Source: Bromus sterilis
Lineage: Eukaryota > Streptophyta > Magnoliopsida > Poales > Poaceae
Assembly: GCA_950022295.1 (NCBI GenBank)
Contig: OX465599.1
Span: 496,001 to 560,000 of the forward strand
Reading direction: 5' to 3'
Length of the DNA: 64,000 bases
Position numbers and translations under genes: made by a program. Shown piece by piece: positions 10,716-23,083 of the stretch (position 1 is its first letter; each line of letters opens with the position of its first letter). Below the pieces are notes generated by a model. It saw nothing but the letters and a program-made list of their open reading frames with translations. It was not told the DNA's origin and did no database searches.

Positions 10716-13072
10716 ACAGGCTAGAATCGGCCAAAACTGCGAGTGTTGATGACCGACACGTAATTGCACCCTGGGGTTCGTCAATTGTGGAAATCACTCC
10801 AGGGACCCAAAACGGTGATTAATAGCCCATGAAACAGGCCAAAATCTTCCAAAACTGCGAGTGTTGATGACCGGCACGTAAATGCACCCTGGGTTCCTCA
10901 ATGGTGGAAATCACTCCGGGGACCCAAAACGGTGATTAATAGCCCATGAAACAGGCCAGAATCGGCCAAAACTGCGAGTGTTGATGACCGGAACGTAAAT
11001 GCACCCTTGGGTTCGTCAATTGTGGAAATCACTCCAGGGACCCAAAACGGTGATTAATAGCCCATGAAACAGGCCAAAATCTTCCAAAACTGCGAGTGTT
11101 GATGACCGGCACGTAAATGCACCCTTGGGTTCGTCAATTGTGGAAATCACTCCAGGGACCCAAAACGGTGATTAATAGCCAATGAAACAGGCCAGAATCG
11201 GCCAAAACTGCGAGTGTGGATGACCGGAACGTAAATGCACCCTTGGGTTCGTCAATTGTGGAAATCACTCCAGGGACCCAAAACGGTGATTAATAGCCCA
11301 TGAAACAGGCCAAAATCTTCCAAAACTGCGAGTGTTGATGACCGGCACGTAAATGCACCCTTGGGTTCGTCAATTGTGGAAATCACTCCATGGACCCAAA
11401 ACGGTGATTAATAGCCCATGAAACAGGCCAAAATCTTCCAAAACTGCGAGTGTTGATGACCGGCACGTAAATGCACCCTGGGTTCCTCAATGGTGGAAAT
11501 CACTCCGGGGACCCAAAACGGTGATTAATAGCCCATGAAACAGGCCAGAATCGGCCAAAACTGCGAGTGTTGATGACCGGCACGTAAATGCACCCTTGGG
11601 TTCGTCAATTGTGGAAATCACTCCAGGGACCCAAAACGGTGATTAATAGCCCATGAAACAGGCCAGAATCGGCCAAAACTGCGAGTGTTGATGACCGGCA
11701 CGTAAATGCACCCTTGGGTTCGTCAATTGTGGAAATCACTCCAGGGACCCAAAACGGTGATTAATAGCCAATGATACAGGCCGGAATCGGCCAAAACTGC
11801 GAGTGTTGATGACCGGCACGTAAATGCACCCTTGGGTTCGTCAATTGTGGAAATCACTCCAGGGACCCAAAACGGTGATTAATAGCCCATGAAACAGGCC
11901 AAAATCTGCCAAAACTGCGAGTGTTGATGACCGGCACGTAAATGCACCCTGGGTTCCTCAATGGTGGAAATCACTCCGGGGACCCAAAACGGTGATTAAT
12001 AGCCCATGAAACAGGCCAGAATCGGCCAAAACTGCGAGTGTTGATGACCGGCACGTAAATGCACCCTTGGGTTCGTCAATTGTGGAAATCACTCCAGGGA
12101 CCCAAAACGGTGATTAATAGCCAATGATACAGGCCGGAATCGGCCAAAACTGCGAGTGTTGATGACCGGCACGTAAATGCACCCTTGGGTTCGTCAATTG
12201 TGGAAATCACTCCAGGGACCCAAAACGGTGATTAATAGCCCATGAAACAGGCCAAAATCTGCCAAAACTGCGAGTGTTGATGACCGGCACGTAAATGCAC
12301 CCTTGGGTTCGTCAATTGTGGAAATCACTCCAGGGACCCAAAACGGTGATTAATAGCCAATGATACAGGCCGGAATCGGCCAAAACTGCGAGTGTTGATG
12401 ACCGGCATGTAAATGCACCCTTGGGTTCGTCAATTGTGGAAATCACTCCAGGGACCCAAAACGGTGATTAATAGCCCATGAAACAGGCCAGAATCGGCCA
12501 AAACTGCGAGTGTTGATGACCGGCACGTAAATGCACCCTTGGGTTCGTCAATTGTGGAAATCACTCCAGGGACCCAAAACGGTGATTAATAGCCAATGAT
12601 ACAGGCCGGAATCGGCCAAAACTGCGAGTGTTGATGACCGGCATGTAAATGCACCCTTGGGTTCGTCAATTGTGGAAATCACTCCAGGGACCCAAAACGG
12701 TGATTAATAGCCCATGAAACAGGCCAGAATCGGCCAAAACTGCGAGTGTTGATGACAGGCACGTAAATGCACCCTTGGGATCGTCAATGGTGGAAATCAC
12801 TCCAGGGACCCAAAACGGTGATTAATAGCCCATGAAACAGGCCAGAATCGGCCAAAACTGCGAGTGTTGATGACAGGCACGTAAATGCACCCTTGGGTTC
12901 GTCAATGGTGGAAATCACTCCAGGGACCCAAAACGGTGATTAATAGCCCATGAAACAGGCCAGAATCGGCCAAAACTGCGAGTGTTGATGACAGGCACGT
13001 AAATGCACCCTTGGGTTCGTCAATGGTGGAAATCACTCCGAGGATCCAAAACGGTGATTAATAGCCCATGAA
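10716..13072. repeat. HOR unit U6, 20 monomers, 2,357 bp (domain II/I hybrid)
   Basis: Order: O5 K2 M4b K1 M4 K1t K2 M1 M1 N1 L2 M1 N1 L1 N1 M1 N1 M3 M3 M3x. The first 17 monomers are the domain II HOR with one L2-M1-N1 trimer. The last three (from 12,719) are the M3 M3 M3x ending of U1, including the private GGGATCG. Two N1 monomers (12,365 and 12,601) carry GGCATG. The change of character at 12,719 marks the left junction of an imported block. Confidence 0.9.
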
Positions 13073-14601
13073 ACAGGCTAGAATCGGCCAAAACTGCGAG
13101 TGTTGATGACCGACACGTAATTGCACCCTGGGGTTCGTCAATTGTGGAAATCACTCCAGGGACCCAAAACGGTGATTAATAGCCCATGAAACAGGCCAAA
13201 ATCTTCCAAAACTGCGAGTGTTGATGACCGGCACGTAAATGCACCCTGGGTTCCTCAATGGTGGAAATCACTCCAGGGACCCAAAACGGTGATTAATAGC
13301 CCATGAAACAGGCCAGAATCGGCCAAAACTGCGAGTGTTGATGACCGGCACGTAAATGCACCCTTGGGTTCGTCAATTGTGGAAATCACTCCAGGGACCC
13401 AAAACGGTGATTAATAGCCAATGATACAGGCCGGAATCGGCCAAAACTGCGAGTGTTGATGACCGGCACGTAAATGCACCCTTGGGTTCGTCAATTGTGG
13501 AAATCACTCCAGGGACCCAAAACGGTGATTAATAGCCCATGAAACAGGCCAAAATCTGCCAAAACTGCGAGTGTTGATGACCGGCACGTAAATGCACCCT
13601 GGGTTCCTCAATGGTGGAAATCACTCCGGGGACCCAAAACGGTGATTAATAGCCCATGAAACAGGCCAAAATCTGCCAAAACTGCGAGTGTTGATGACCG
13701 GCACGTAAATGCACCCTGGGTTCCTCAATGGTGGAAATCACTCCGGGGACCCAAAACGGTGATTAATAGCCCATGAAACAGGCCAGAATCGGCCAAAACT
13801 GCGAGTGTTGATGACCGGCACGTAAATGCACCCTTGGGTTCGTCAATTGTGGAAATCACTCCAGGGACCCAAAACGGTGATTAATAGCCCATGAAACAGG
13901 CCAAAATCTTCCAAAACTGCGAGTGTTGATGACCGGCACGTAAATGCACCCTTGGGTTCGTCAATTGTGGAAATCACTCCAGGGACCCAAAACGGTGATT
14001 AATAGCCAATGATACAGGCCGGAATCGGCCAAAACTGCGAGTGTTGATGACCGGCACGTAAATGCACCCTTGGGTTCGTCAATTGTGGAAATCACTCCAG
14101 GGACCCAAAACGGTGATTAATAGCCCATGAAACAGGCCAGAATCGGCCAAAACTGCGAGTGTTGATGACCGGCACGTAAATGCACCCTGGGTTCCTCAAT
14201 GGTGGAAATCACTCCGGGGACCCAAAACGGTGATTAATAGCCCATGAAACAGGCCAGAATCGGCCAAAACTGCGAGTGTTGATGACCGGCACGTAAATGC
14301 ACCCTGGGTTCCTCAATGGTGGAAATCACTCCGGGGACCCAAAACGGTGATTAATAGCCCATGAAACAGGCCAGAATCGGCCAAAACTGCGAGTGTTGAT
14401 GACAGGCACGTAAATGCACCCTTGGGTTCGTCAATGGTGGAAATCACTCCAGGGACCCAAAACGGTGATTAATAGCCCATGAAACAGGCCAGAATCGGCC
14501 AAAACTGCGAGTGTTGATGACAGGCACGTAAATGCACCCTTGGGTTCGTCAATGGTGGAAATCACTCCGAGGATCCAAAACGGTGATTAATAGCCCATGA
14601 A
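13073..14601. repeat. HOR unit U7, 13 monomers, 1,529 bp (copy of U2)
   Basis: Order: O5 K2 M1 N1 L2 L2 M1 K1 N1 M2 M2 M3 M3x. It matches U2 monomer for monomer, including the K2 with the CTCCAGGGACCC tail, except that U2's K2-M1 pair (4,238-4,472) is replaced by one K1 at 13,896. That K1 has the K head of the first and the body and tail of the second, which is what a crossover inside misaligned monomers would leave. The length difference is 117 bp, one short monomer. Confidence 0.9.
13896..14013. repeat. K1 monomer formed by K2 x M1 fusion (inferred)
   Basis: In the U2 series this place is held by K2 then M1 (4,238-4,472). Here one monomer has the K head and the full-length body 1 and tail. 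The unit is exactly 117 bp shorter as a result. K1 monomers exist elsewhere, so conversion followed by deletion is an alternative. Confidence 0.7.
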
Positions 14602-15545
14602 ACAGGCTAGAATCGGCCAAAACTGCGAGTGTTGATGACCGACACGTAAATGCACCCTGGGGTTCGTCAATTGTGGAAATCACTCCAGGGACCCAAAACG
14701 GTGATTAATAGCCAATGATACAGGCCGGAATCGGCCAAAACTGCGAGTGTTGATGACCGGCACGTAAATGCACCCTTGGGTTCGTCAATTGTGGAAATCA
14801 CTCCAGGGACCCAAAACGGTGATTAATAGCCCATGATACAGGCCGGAATCGGCCAAAACTGCGAGTGTTGATGACCGGCACGTAAATGCACCCTTGGGTT
14901 CGTCAATTGTGGAAATCACTCCGGGGACCCAAAACGGTGATTAATAGCCCATGAAACAGGCCAGAATCGGCCAAAACTGCGAGTGTTGATGACCGGCACG
15001 TAAATGCACCCTTGGGTTCGTCAATTGTGGAAATCACTCCAGGGACCCAAAACGGTGATTAATAGCCAATGATACAGGCCGGAATCGGCCAAAACTGCGA
15101 GTGTTGATGACCGGCATGTAAATGCACCCTTGGGTTCGTCAATTGTGGAAATCACTCCAGGGACCCAAAACGGTGATTAATAGCCCATGAAACAGGCCAG
15201 AATCGGCCAAAACTGCGAGTGTTGATGACCGGCACGTAAATGCACCCTTGGGTTCGTCAATTGTGGAAATCACTCCAGGGACCCAAAACGGTGATTAATA
15301 GCCAATGATACAGGCCGGAATCGGCCAAAACTGCGAGTGTTGATGACCGGCACGTAAATGCACCCTTGGGTTCGTCAATTGTGGAAATCACTCCAGGGAC
15401 CCAAAACGGTGATTAATAGCCCATGAAACAGGCCAAAATCGGCCAAAACTGCGAGTGTTGATGACAGGCACGTAAATGCACCCTTGGGTTCGTCAATGGT
15501 GGAAATCACTCCGAGGATCCAAAACGGTGATTAATAGCCCATGAA
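14602..15545. repeat. HOR unit U8, 8 monomers, 944 bp
   Basis: Order: O5 N1 N1 M1 N1 M1 N1 Q3x, all 118 bp. The O monomer has GTAAATGC instead of GTAATTGC while keeping CCCTGGGG, a form I saw nowhere else. The second N1 (14,838) is preceded by CCCATGAT, half-way between the CCCATGAA and CCAATGAT forms, and has a CTCCGGGGACCC tail on a body-1 monomer. The N1 at 15,074 has GGCATG. It reads as the right-hand repair junction of the imported block, returning to domain II. Confidence 0.87.
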
Positions 15546-16134
15546 ACAGGCTAGAATCGGCCAAAACTGCGAGTGTTGATGACCGACACGTAATTGCACC
15601 CTGGGGTTCGTCAATTGTGGAAATCACTCCAGGGACCCAAAACGGTGATTAATAGCCCATGAAACAGGCCAAAATCTTCCAAAACTGCGAGTGTTGATGA
15701 CCGGCACGTAAATGCACCCTGGGTTCCTCAATGGTGGAAATCACTCCGGGGACCCAAAACGGTGATTAATAGCCCATGAAACAGGCCAGAATCGGCCAAA
15801 ACTGCGAGTGTTGATGACCGGCACGTAAATGCACCCTTGGGTTCGTCAATTGTGGAAATCACTCCAGGGACCCAAAACGGTGATTAATAGCCAATGATAC
15901 AGGCCGGAATCGGCCAAAACTGCGAGTGTTGATGACCGGCACGTAAATGCACCCTTGGGTTCGTCAATTGTGGAAATCACTCCAGGGACCCAAAACGGTG
16001 ATTAATAGCCCATGAAACAGGCCAAAATCGGCCAAAACTGCGAGTGTTGATGACAGGCACGTAAATGCACCCTTGGGTTCGTCAATGGTGGAAATCACTC
16101 CGAGGATCCAAAACGGTGATTAATAGCCCATGAA
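15546..16134. repeat. HOR unit U9, 5 monomers, 589 bp
   Basis: Order: O5 K2 M1 N1 Q3x. It is a heavily shortened domain II unit: it keeps the two first and two or three last monomers of the 18-21-monomer form. An internal deletion by unequal exchange would explain it. Confidence 0.9.
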
Positions 16135-18726
16135 ACAGGCTAGAATCGGCCAAAACTGCGAGTGTTGATGACCGACACGTAATTGCACCCTGGGGTTCGT
16201 CAATTGTGGAAATCACTCCAGGGACCCAAAACGGTGATTAATAGCCCATGAAACAGGCCAAAATCTTCCAAAACTGCGAGTGTTGATGACCGGCACGTAA
16301 ATGCACCCTGGGTTCCTCAATGGTGGAAATCACTCCGGGGACCCAAAACGGTGATTAATAGCCCATGAAACAGGCCAGAATCGGCCAAAACTGCGAGTGT
16401 TGATGACCGGAACGTAAATGCACCCTTGGGTTCGTCAATTGTGGAAATCACTCCAGGGACCCAAAACGGTGATTAATAGCCCATGAAACAGGCCAAAATC
16501 TTCCAAAACTGCGAGTGTTGATGACCGGCACGTAAATGCACCCTTGGGTTCGTCAATTGTGGAAATCACTCCAGGGACCCAAAACGGTGATTAATAGCCA
16601 ATGAAACAGGCCAGAATCGGCCAAAACTGCGAGTGTGGATGACCGGAACGTAAATGCACCCTTGGGTTCGTCAATTGTGGAAATCACTCCAGGGACCCAA
16701 AACGGTGATTAATAGCCCATGAAACAGGCCAAAATCTTCCAAAACTGCGAGTGTTGATGACCGGCACGTAAATGCACCCTTGGGTTCGTCAATTGTGGAA
16801 ATCACTCCATGGACCCAAAACGGTGATTAATAGCCCATGAAACAGGCCAAAATCTTCCAAAACTGCGAGTGTTGATGACCGGCACGTAAATGCACCCTGG
16901 GTTCCTCAATGGTGGAAATCACTCCGGGGACCCAAAACGGTGATTAATAGCCCATGAAACAGGCCAGAATCGGCCAAAACTGCGAGTGTTGATGACCGGC
17001 ACGTAAATGCACCCTTGGGTTCGTCAATTGTGGAAATCACTCCAGGGACCCAAAACGGTGATTAATAGCCCATGAAACAGGCCAGAATCGGCCAAAACTG
17101 CGAGTGTTGATGACCGGCACGTAAATGCACCCTTGGGTTCGTCAATTGTGGAAATCACTCCAGGGACCCAAAACGGTGATTAATAGCCAATGATACAGGC
17201 CGGAATCGGCCAAAACTGCGAGTGTTGATGACCGGCACGTAAATGCACCCTTGGGTTCGTCAATTGTGGAAATCACTCCAGGGACCCAAAACGGTGATTA
17301 ATAGCCCATGAAACAGGCCAAAATCTTCCAAAACTGCGAGTGTTGATGACCGGCACGTAAATGCACCCTTGGGTTCGTCAATTGTGGAAATCACTCCATG
17401 GACCCAAAACGGTGATTAATAGCCCATGAAACAGGCCAAAATCTTCCAAAACTGCGAGTGTTGATGACCGGCACGTAAATGCACCCTGGGTTCCTCAATG
17501 GTGGAAATCACTCCGGGGACCCAAAACGGTGATTAATAGCCCATGAAACAGGCCAGAATCGGCCAAAACTGCGAGTGTTGATGACCGGCACGTAAATGCA
17601 CCCTTGGGTTCGTCAATTGTGGAAATCACTCCAGGGACCCAAAACGGTGATTAATAGCCCATGAAACAGGCCAGAATCGGCCAAAACTGCGAGTGTTGAT
17701 GACCGGCACGTAAATGCACCCTTGGGTTCGTCAATTGTGGAAATCACTCCAGGGACCCAAAACGGTGATTAATAGCCAATGATACAGGCCGGAATCGGCC
17801 AAAACTGCGAGTGTTGATGACCGGCACGTAAATGCACCCTTGGGTTCGTCAATTGTGGAAATCACTCCAGGGACCCAAAACGGTGATTAATAGCCCATGA
17901 AACAGGCCAAAATCTGCCAAAACTGCGAGTGTTGATGACCGGCACGTAAATGCACCCTGGGTTCCTCAATGGTGGAAATCACTCCGGGGACCCAAAACGG
18001 TGATTAATAGCCCATGAAACAGGCCAGAATCGGCCAAAACTGCGAGTGTTGATGACCGGCACGTAAATGCACCCTTGGGTTCGTCAATTGTGGAAATCAC
18101 TCCAGGGACCCAAAACGGTGATTAATAGCCCATGAAACAGGCCAGAATCGGCCAAAACTGCGAGTGTTGATGACCGGCACGTAAATGCACCCTTGGGTTC
18201 GTCAATTGTGGAAATCACTCCAGGGACCCAAAACGGTGATTAATAGCCAATGATACAGGCCGGAATCGGCCAAAACTGCGAGTGTTGATGACCGGCACGT
18301 AAATGCACCCTTGGGTTCGTCAATTGTGGAAATCACTCCAGGGACCCAAAACGGTGATTAATAGCCCATGAAACAGGCCAAAATCTTCCAAAACTGCGAG
18401 TGTTGATGACCGGCACGTAAATGCACCCTTGGGTTCGTCAATTGTGGAAATCACTCCAGGGACCCAAAACGGTGATTAATAGCCAATGATACAGGCCGGA
18501 ATCGGCCAAAACTGCGAGTGTTGATGACCGGCACGTAAATGCACCCTTGGGTTCGTCAATTGTGGAAATCACTCCAGGGACCCAAAACGGTGATTAATAG
18601 CCCATGAAACAGGCCAAAATCGGCCAAAACTGCGAGTGTTGATGACAGGCACGTAAATGCACCCTTGGGTTCGTCAATGGTGGAAATCACTCCGAGGATC
18701 CAAAACGGTGATTAATAGCCCATGAA
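16135..18726. repeat. HOR unit U10, 22 monomers, 2,592 bp (domain II)
   Basis: Order: O5 K2 M4b K1 M4 K1t K2 M1 M1 N1 K1t K2 M1 M1 N1 L2 M1 M1 N1 K1 N1 Q3x. The pentamer K1t-K2-M1-M1-N1 is present twice in tandem, so this unit has two NcoI sites (near 16,807 and 17,396), against one in the other domain II units that carry the marker. Confidence 0.9.
16724..17901. repeat. Tandem pentamer duplication (2 x 589 bp)
   Basis: K1t-K2-M1-M1-N1 occupies 16,724-17,312 and again 17,313-17,901. At the resolution of my reading the two copies are identical. Both carry the NcoI-site monomer, which makes it a recent local duplication within the domain II HOR. Confidence 0.88.
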
Positions 18727-20847
18727 ACAGGCTAGAATCGGCCAAAACTGCGAGTGTTGATGACCGACACGTAATTGCACCCTGGGGTTCGTCAATTGTG
18801 GAAATCACTCCAGGGACCCAAAACGGTGATTAATAGCCCATGAAACAGGCCAAAATCTTCCAAAACTGCGAGTGTTGATGACCGGCACGTAAATGCACCC
18901 TGGGTTCCTCAATGGTGGAAATCACTCCGGGGACCCAAAACGGTGATTAATAGCCCATGAAACAGGCCAGAATCGGCCAAAACTGCGAGTGTGGATGACC
19001 GGAACGTAAATGCACCCTTGGGTTCGTCAATTGTGGAAATCACTCCAGGGACCCAAAACGGTGATTAATAGCCCATGAAACAGGCCAAAATCTTCCAAAA
19101 CTGCGAGTGTTGATGACCGGCACGTAAATGCACCCTTGGGTTCGTCAATTGTGGAAATCACTCCAGGGACCCAAAACGGTGATTAATAGCCAATGAAACA
19201 GGCCAGAATCGGCCAAAACTGCGAGTGTGGATGACCGGAACGTAAATGCACCCTTGGGTTCGTCAATTGTGGAAATCACTCCAGGGACCCAAAACGGTGA
19301 TTAATAGCCCATGAAACAGGCCAAAATCTTCCAAAACTGCGAGTGTTGATGACCGGCACGTAAATGCACCCTTGGGTTCGTCAATTGTGGAAATCACTCC
19401 ATGGACCCAAAACGGTGATTAATAGCCCATGAAACAGGCCAAAATCTTCCAAAACTGCGAGTGTTGATGACCGGCACGTAAATGCACCCTGGGTTCCTCA
19501 ATGGTGGAAATCACTCCGGGGACCCAAAACGGTGATTAATAGCCCATGAAACAGGCCAGAATCGGCCAAAACTGCGAGTGTTGATGACCGGCACGTAAAT
19601 GCACCCTTGGGTTCGTCAATTGTGGAAATCACTCCAGGGACCCAAAACGGTGATTAATAGCCCATGAAACAGGCCAGAATCGGCCAAAACTGCGAGTGTT
19701 GATGACCGGCACGTAAATGCACCCTTGGGTTCGTCAATTGTGGAAATCACTCCAGGGACCCAAAACGGTGATTAATAGCCAATGATACAGGCCGGAATCG
19801 GCCAAAACTGCGAGTGTTGATGACCGGCACGTAAATGCACCCTTGGGTTCGTCAATTGTGGAAATCACTCCAGGGACCCAAAACGGTGATTAATAGCCCA
19901 TGAAACAGGCCAAAATCTGCCAAAACTGCGAGTGTTGATGACCGGCACGTAAATGCACCCTGGGTTCCTCAATGGTGGAAATCACTCCGGGGACCCAAAA
20001 CGGTGATTAATAGCCCATGAAACAGGCCAGAATCGGCCAAAACTGCGAGTGTTGATGACCGGCACGTAAATGCACCCTTGGGTTCGTCAATTGTGGAAAT
20101 CACTCCAGGGACCCAAAACGGTGATTAATAGCCAATGATACAGGCCGGAATCGGCCAAAACTGCGAGTGTTGATGACCGGCACGTAAATGCACCCTTGGG
20201 TTCGTCAATTGTGGAAATCACTCCAGGGACCCAAAACGGTGATTAATAGCCCATGAAACAGGCCAAAATCTGCCAAAACTGCGAGTGTTGATGACCGGCA
20301 CGTAAATGCACCCTTGGGTTCGTCAATTGTGGAAATCACTCCAGGGACCCAAAACGGTGATTAATAGCCAATGATACAGGCCGGAATCGGCCAAAACTGC
20401 GAGTGTTGATGACCGGCATGTAAATGCACCCTTGGGTTCGTCAATTGTGGAAATCACTCCAGGGACCCAAAACGGTGATTAATAGCCCATGAAACAGGCC
20501 AAAATCTGCCAAAACTGCGAGTGTTGATGACCGGCACGTAAATGCACCCTTGGGTTCGTCAATTGTGGAAATCACTCCAGGGACCCAAAACGGTGATTAA
20601 TAGCCAATGATACAGGCCGGAATCGGCCAAAACTGCGAGTGTTGATGACCGGCACGTAAATGCACCCTTGGGTTCGTCAATTGTGGAAATCACTCCAGGG
20701 ACCCAAAACGGTGATTAATAGCCCATGAAACAGGCCAAAATCGGCCAAAACTGCGAGTGTTGATGACAGGCACGTAAATGCACCCTTGGGTTCGTCAATG
20801 GTGGAAATCACTCCGAGGATCCAAAACGGTGATTAATAGCCCATGAA
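18727..20847. repeat. HOR unit U11, 18 monomers, 2,121 bp (domain II)
   Basis: Order: O5 K2 M4 K1 M4 K1t K2 M1 M1 N1 L2 M1 N1 L1 N1 L1 N1 Q3x. It has the same length as U4 but a different interior: M4 in place of P4, M1 in place of K1, and L1 in place of M1 near the end. The NcoI monomer is at 19,316 and the GGCATG variant N1 at 20,376. Confidence 0.9.
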
Positions 20848-23083
20848 ACAGGCTAGAATCGGCCAAAACTGCGAGTGTTGATGACCGACACGTAATTGCA
20901 CCCTGGGGTTCGTCAATTGTGGAAATCACTCCAGGGACCCAAAACGGTGATTAATAGCCCATGAAACAGGCCAAAATCTTCCAAAACTGCGAGTGTTGAT
21001 GACCGGCACGTAAATGCACCCTGGGTTCCTCAATGGTGGAAATCACTCCGGGGACCCAAAACGGTGATTAATAGCCCATGAAACAGGCCAGAATCGGCCA
21101 AAACTGCGAGTGTTGATGACCGGAACGTAAATGCACCCTTGGGTTCGTCAATTGTGGAAATCACTCCAGGGACCCAAAACGGTGATTAATAGCCCATGAA
21201 ACAGGCCAAAATCTTCCAAAACTGCGAGTGTTGATGACCGGCACGTAAATGCACCCTTGGGTTCGTCAATTGTGGAAATCACTCCAGGGACCCAAAACGG
21301 TGATTAATAGCCCATGAAACAGGCCAAAATCTTCCAAAACTGCGAGTGTTGATGACCGGCACGTAAATGCACCCTTGGGTTCGTCAATTGTGGAAATCAC
21401 TCCATGGACCCAAAACGGTGATTAATAGCCCATGAAACAGGCCAAAATCTTCCAAAACTGCGAGTGTTGATGACCGGCACGTAAATGCACCCTGGGTTCC
21501 TCAATGGTGGAAATCACTCCGGGGACCCAAAACGGTGATTAATAGCCCATGAAACAGGCCAGAATCGGCCAAAACTGCGAGTGTTGATGACCGGCACGTA
21601 AATGCACCCTTGGGTTCGTCAATTGTGGAAATCACTCCAGGGACCCAAAACGGTGATTAATAGCCCATGAAACAGGCCAGAATCGGCCAAAACTGCGAGT
21701 GTTGATGACCGGCACGTAAATGCACCCTTGGGTTCGTCAATTGTGGAAATCACTCCAGGGACCCAAAACGGTGATTAATAGCCAATGATACAGGCCGGAA
21801 TCGGCCAAAACTGCGAGTGTTGATGACCGGCACGTAAATGCACCCTTGGGTTCGTCAATTGTGGAAATCACTCCAGGGACCCAAAACGGTGATTAATAGC
21901 CCATGAAACAGGCCAAAATCTGCCAAAACTGCGAGTGTTGATGACCGGCACGTAAATGCACCCTGGGTTCCTCAATGGTGGAAATCACTCCGGGGACCCA
22001 AAACGGTGATTAATAGCCCATGAAACAGGCCAGAATCGGCCAAAACTGCGAGTGTTGATGACCGGCACGTAAATGCACCCTTGGGTTCGTCAATTGTGGA
22101 AATCACTCCAGGGACCCAAAACGGTGATTAATAGCCAATGATACAGGCCGGAATCGGCCAAAACTGCGAGTGTTGATGACCGGCACGTAAATGCACCCTT
22201 GGGTTCGTCAATTGTGGAAATCACTCCAGGGACCCAAAACGGTAATTAATAGCCCATGAAACAGGCCAAAATCTGCCAAAACTGCGAGTGTTGATGACCG
22301 GCACGTAAATGCACCCTGGGTTCCTCAATGGTGGAAATCACTCCGGGGACCCAAAACGGTGATTAATAGCCCATGAAACAGGCCAGAATCGGCCAAAACT
22401 GCGAGTGTTGATGACCGGCACGTAAATGCACCCTTGGGTTCGTCAATTGTGGAAATCACTCCAGGGACCCAAAACGGTGATTAATAGCCAATGATACAGG
22501 CCGGAATCGGCCAAAACTGCGAGTGTTGATGACCGGCACGTAAATGCACCCTTGGGTTCGTCAATTGTGGAAATCACTCCAGGGACCCAAAACGGTGATT
22601 AATAGCCCATGAAACAGGCCAAAATCTGCCAAAACTGCGAGTGTTGATGACCGGCACGTAAATGCACCCTGGGTTCCTCAATGGTGGAAATCACTCCGGG
22701 GACCCAAAACGGTGATTAATAGCCCATGAAACAGGCCAGAATCGGCCAAAACTGCGAGTGTTGATGACCGGTACGTAAATGCACCCTGGGTTCCTCAATG
22801 GTGGAAATCACTCCGGGGACCCAAAACGGTGATTAATAGCCCATGAAACAGGCCAGAATCGGCCAAAACTGCGAGTGTTGATGACAGGCACGTAAATGCA
22901 CCCTTGGGTTCGTCAATGGTGGAAATCACTCCAGGGACCCAAAACGGTGATTAATAGCCCATGAAACAGGCCAGAATCGGCCAAAACTGCGAGTGTTGAT
23001 GACAGGCACGTAAATGCACCCTTGGGTTCGTCAATGGTGGAAATCACTCCGAGGATCCAAAACGGTGATTAATAGCCCATGAA
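20848..23083. repeat. HOR unit U12, 19 monomers, 2,236 bp (domain II/III hybrid)
   Basis: Order: O5 K2 M4b K1 K1t K2 M1 M1 N1 L2 M1 N1 L2 M1 N1 L2 M2 M3 M3x. The left half is domain II and holds its last NcoI monomer (21,319), with M4 missing between K1 and K1t. The right half, from L2 at 21,908, is in exact register with the 28-monomer HOR: the private GGTAATTAAT near 22,243 recurs 3,298 bp later and again 3,298 bp after that. The M2 at 22,731 has GGTACG for GGCACG. This unit contains the domain II to III junction. Confidence 0.9.

Larger units (their letters stand above)
12719..14601. repeat. Domain I block inside domain II, copy 2
   Basis: This is the same series as 3,061-5,060: M3 (GGGATCG) M3 M3x O5 K2 M1 N1 L2 L2 M1 K1 N1 M2 M2 M3 M3x. 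It stands between domain II units that carry NcoI and GGCATG markers, while it carries none itself. It therefore looks inserted or converted from domain I. The K1 at 13,896 replaces the K2-M1 pair of copy 1. Confidence 0.88.
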
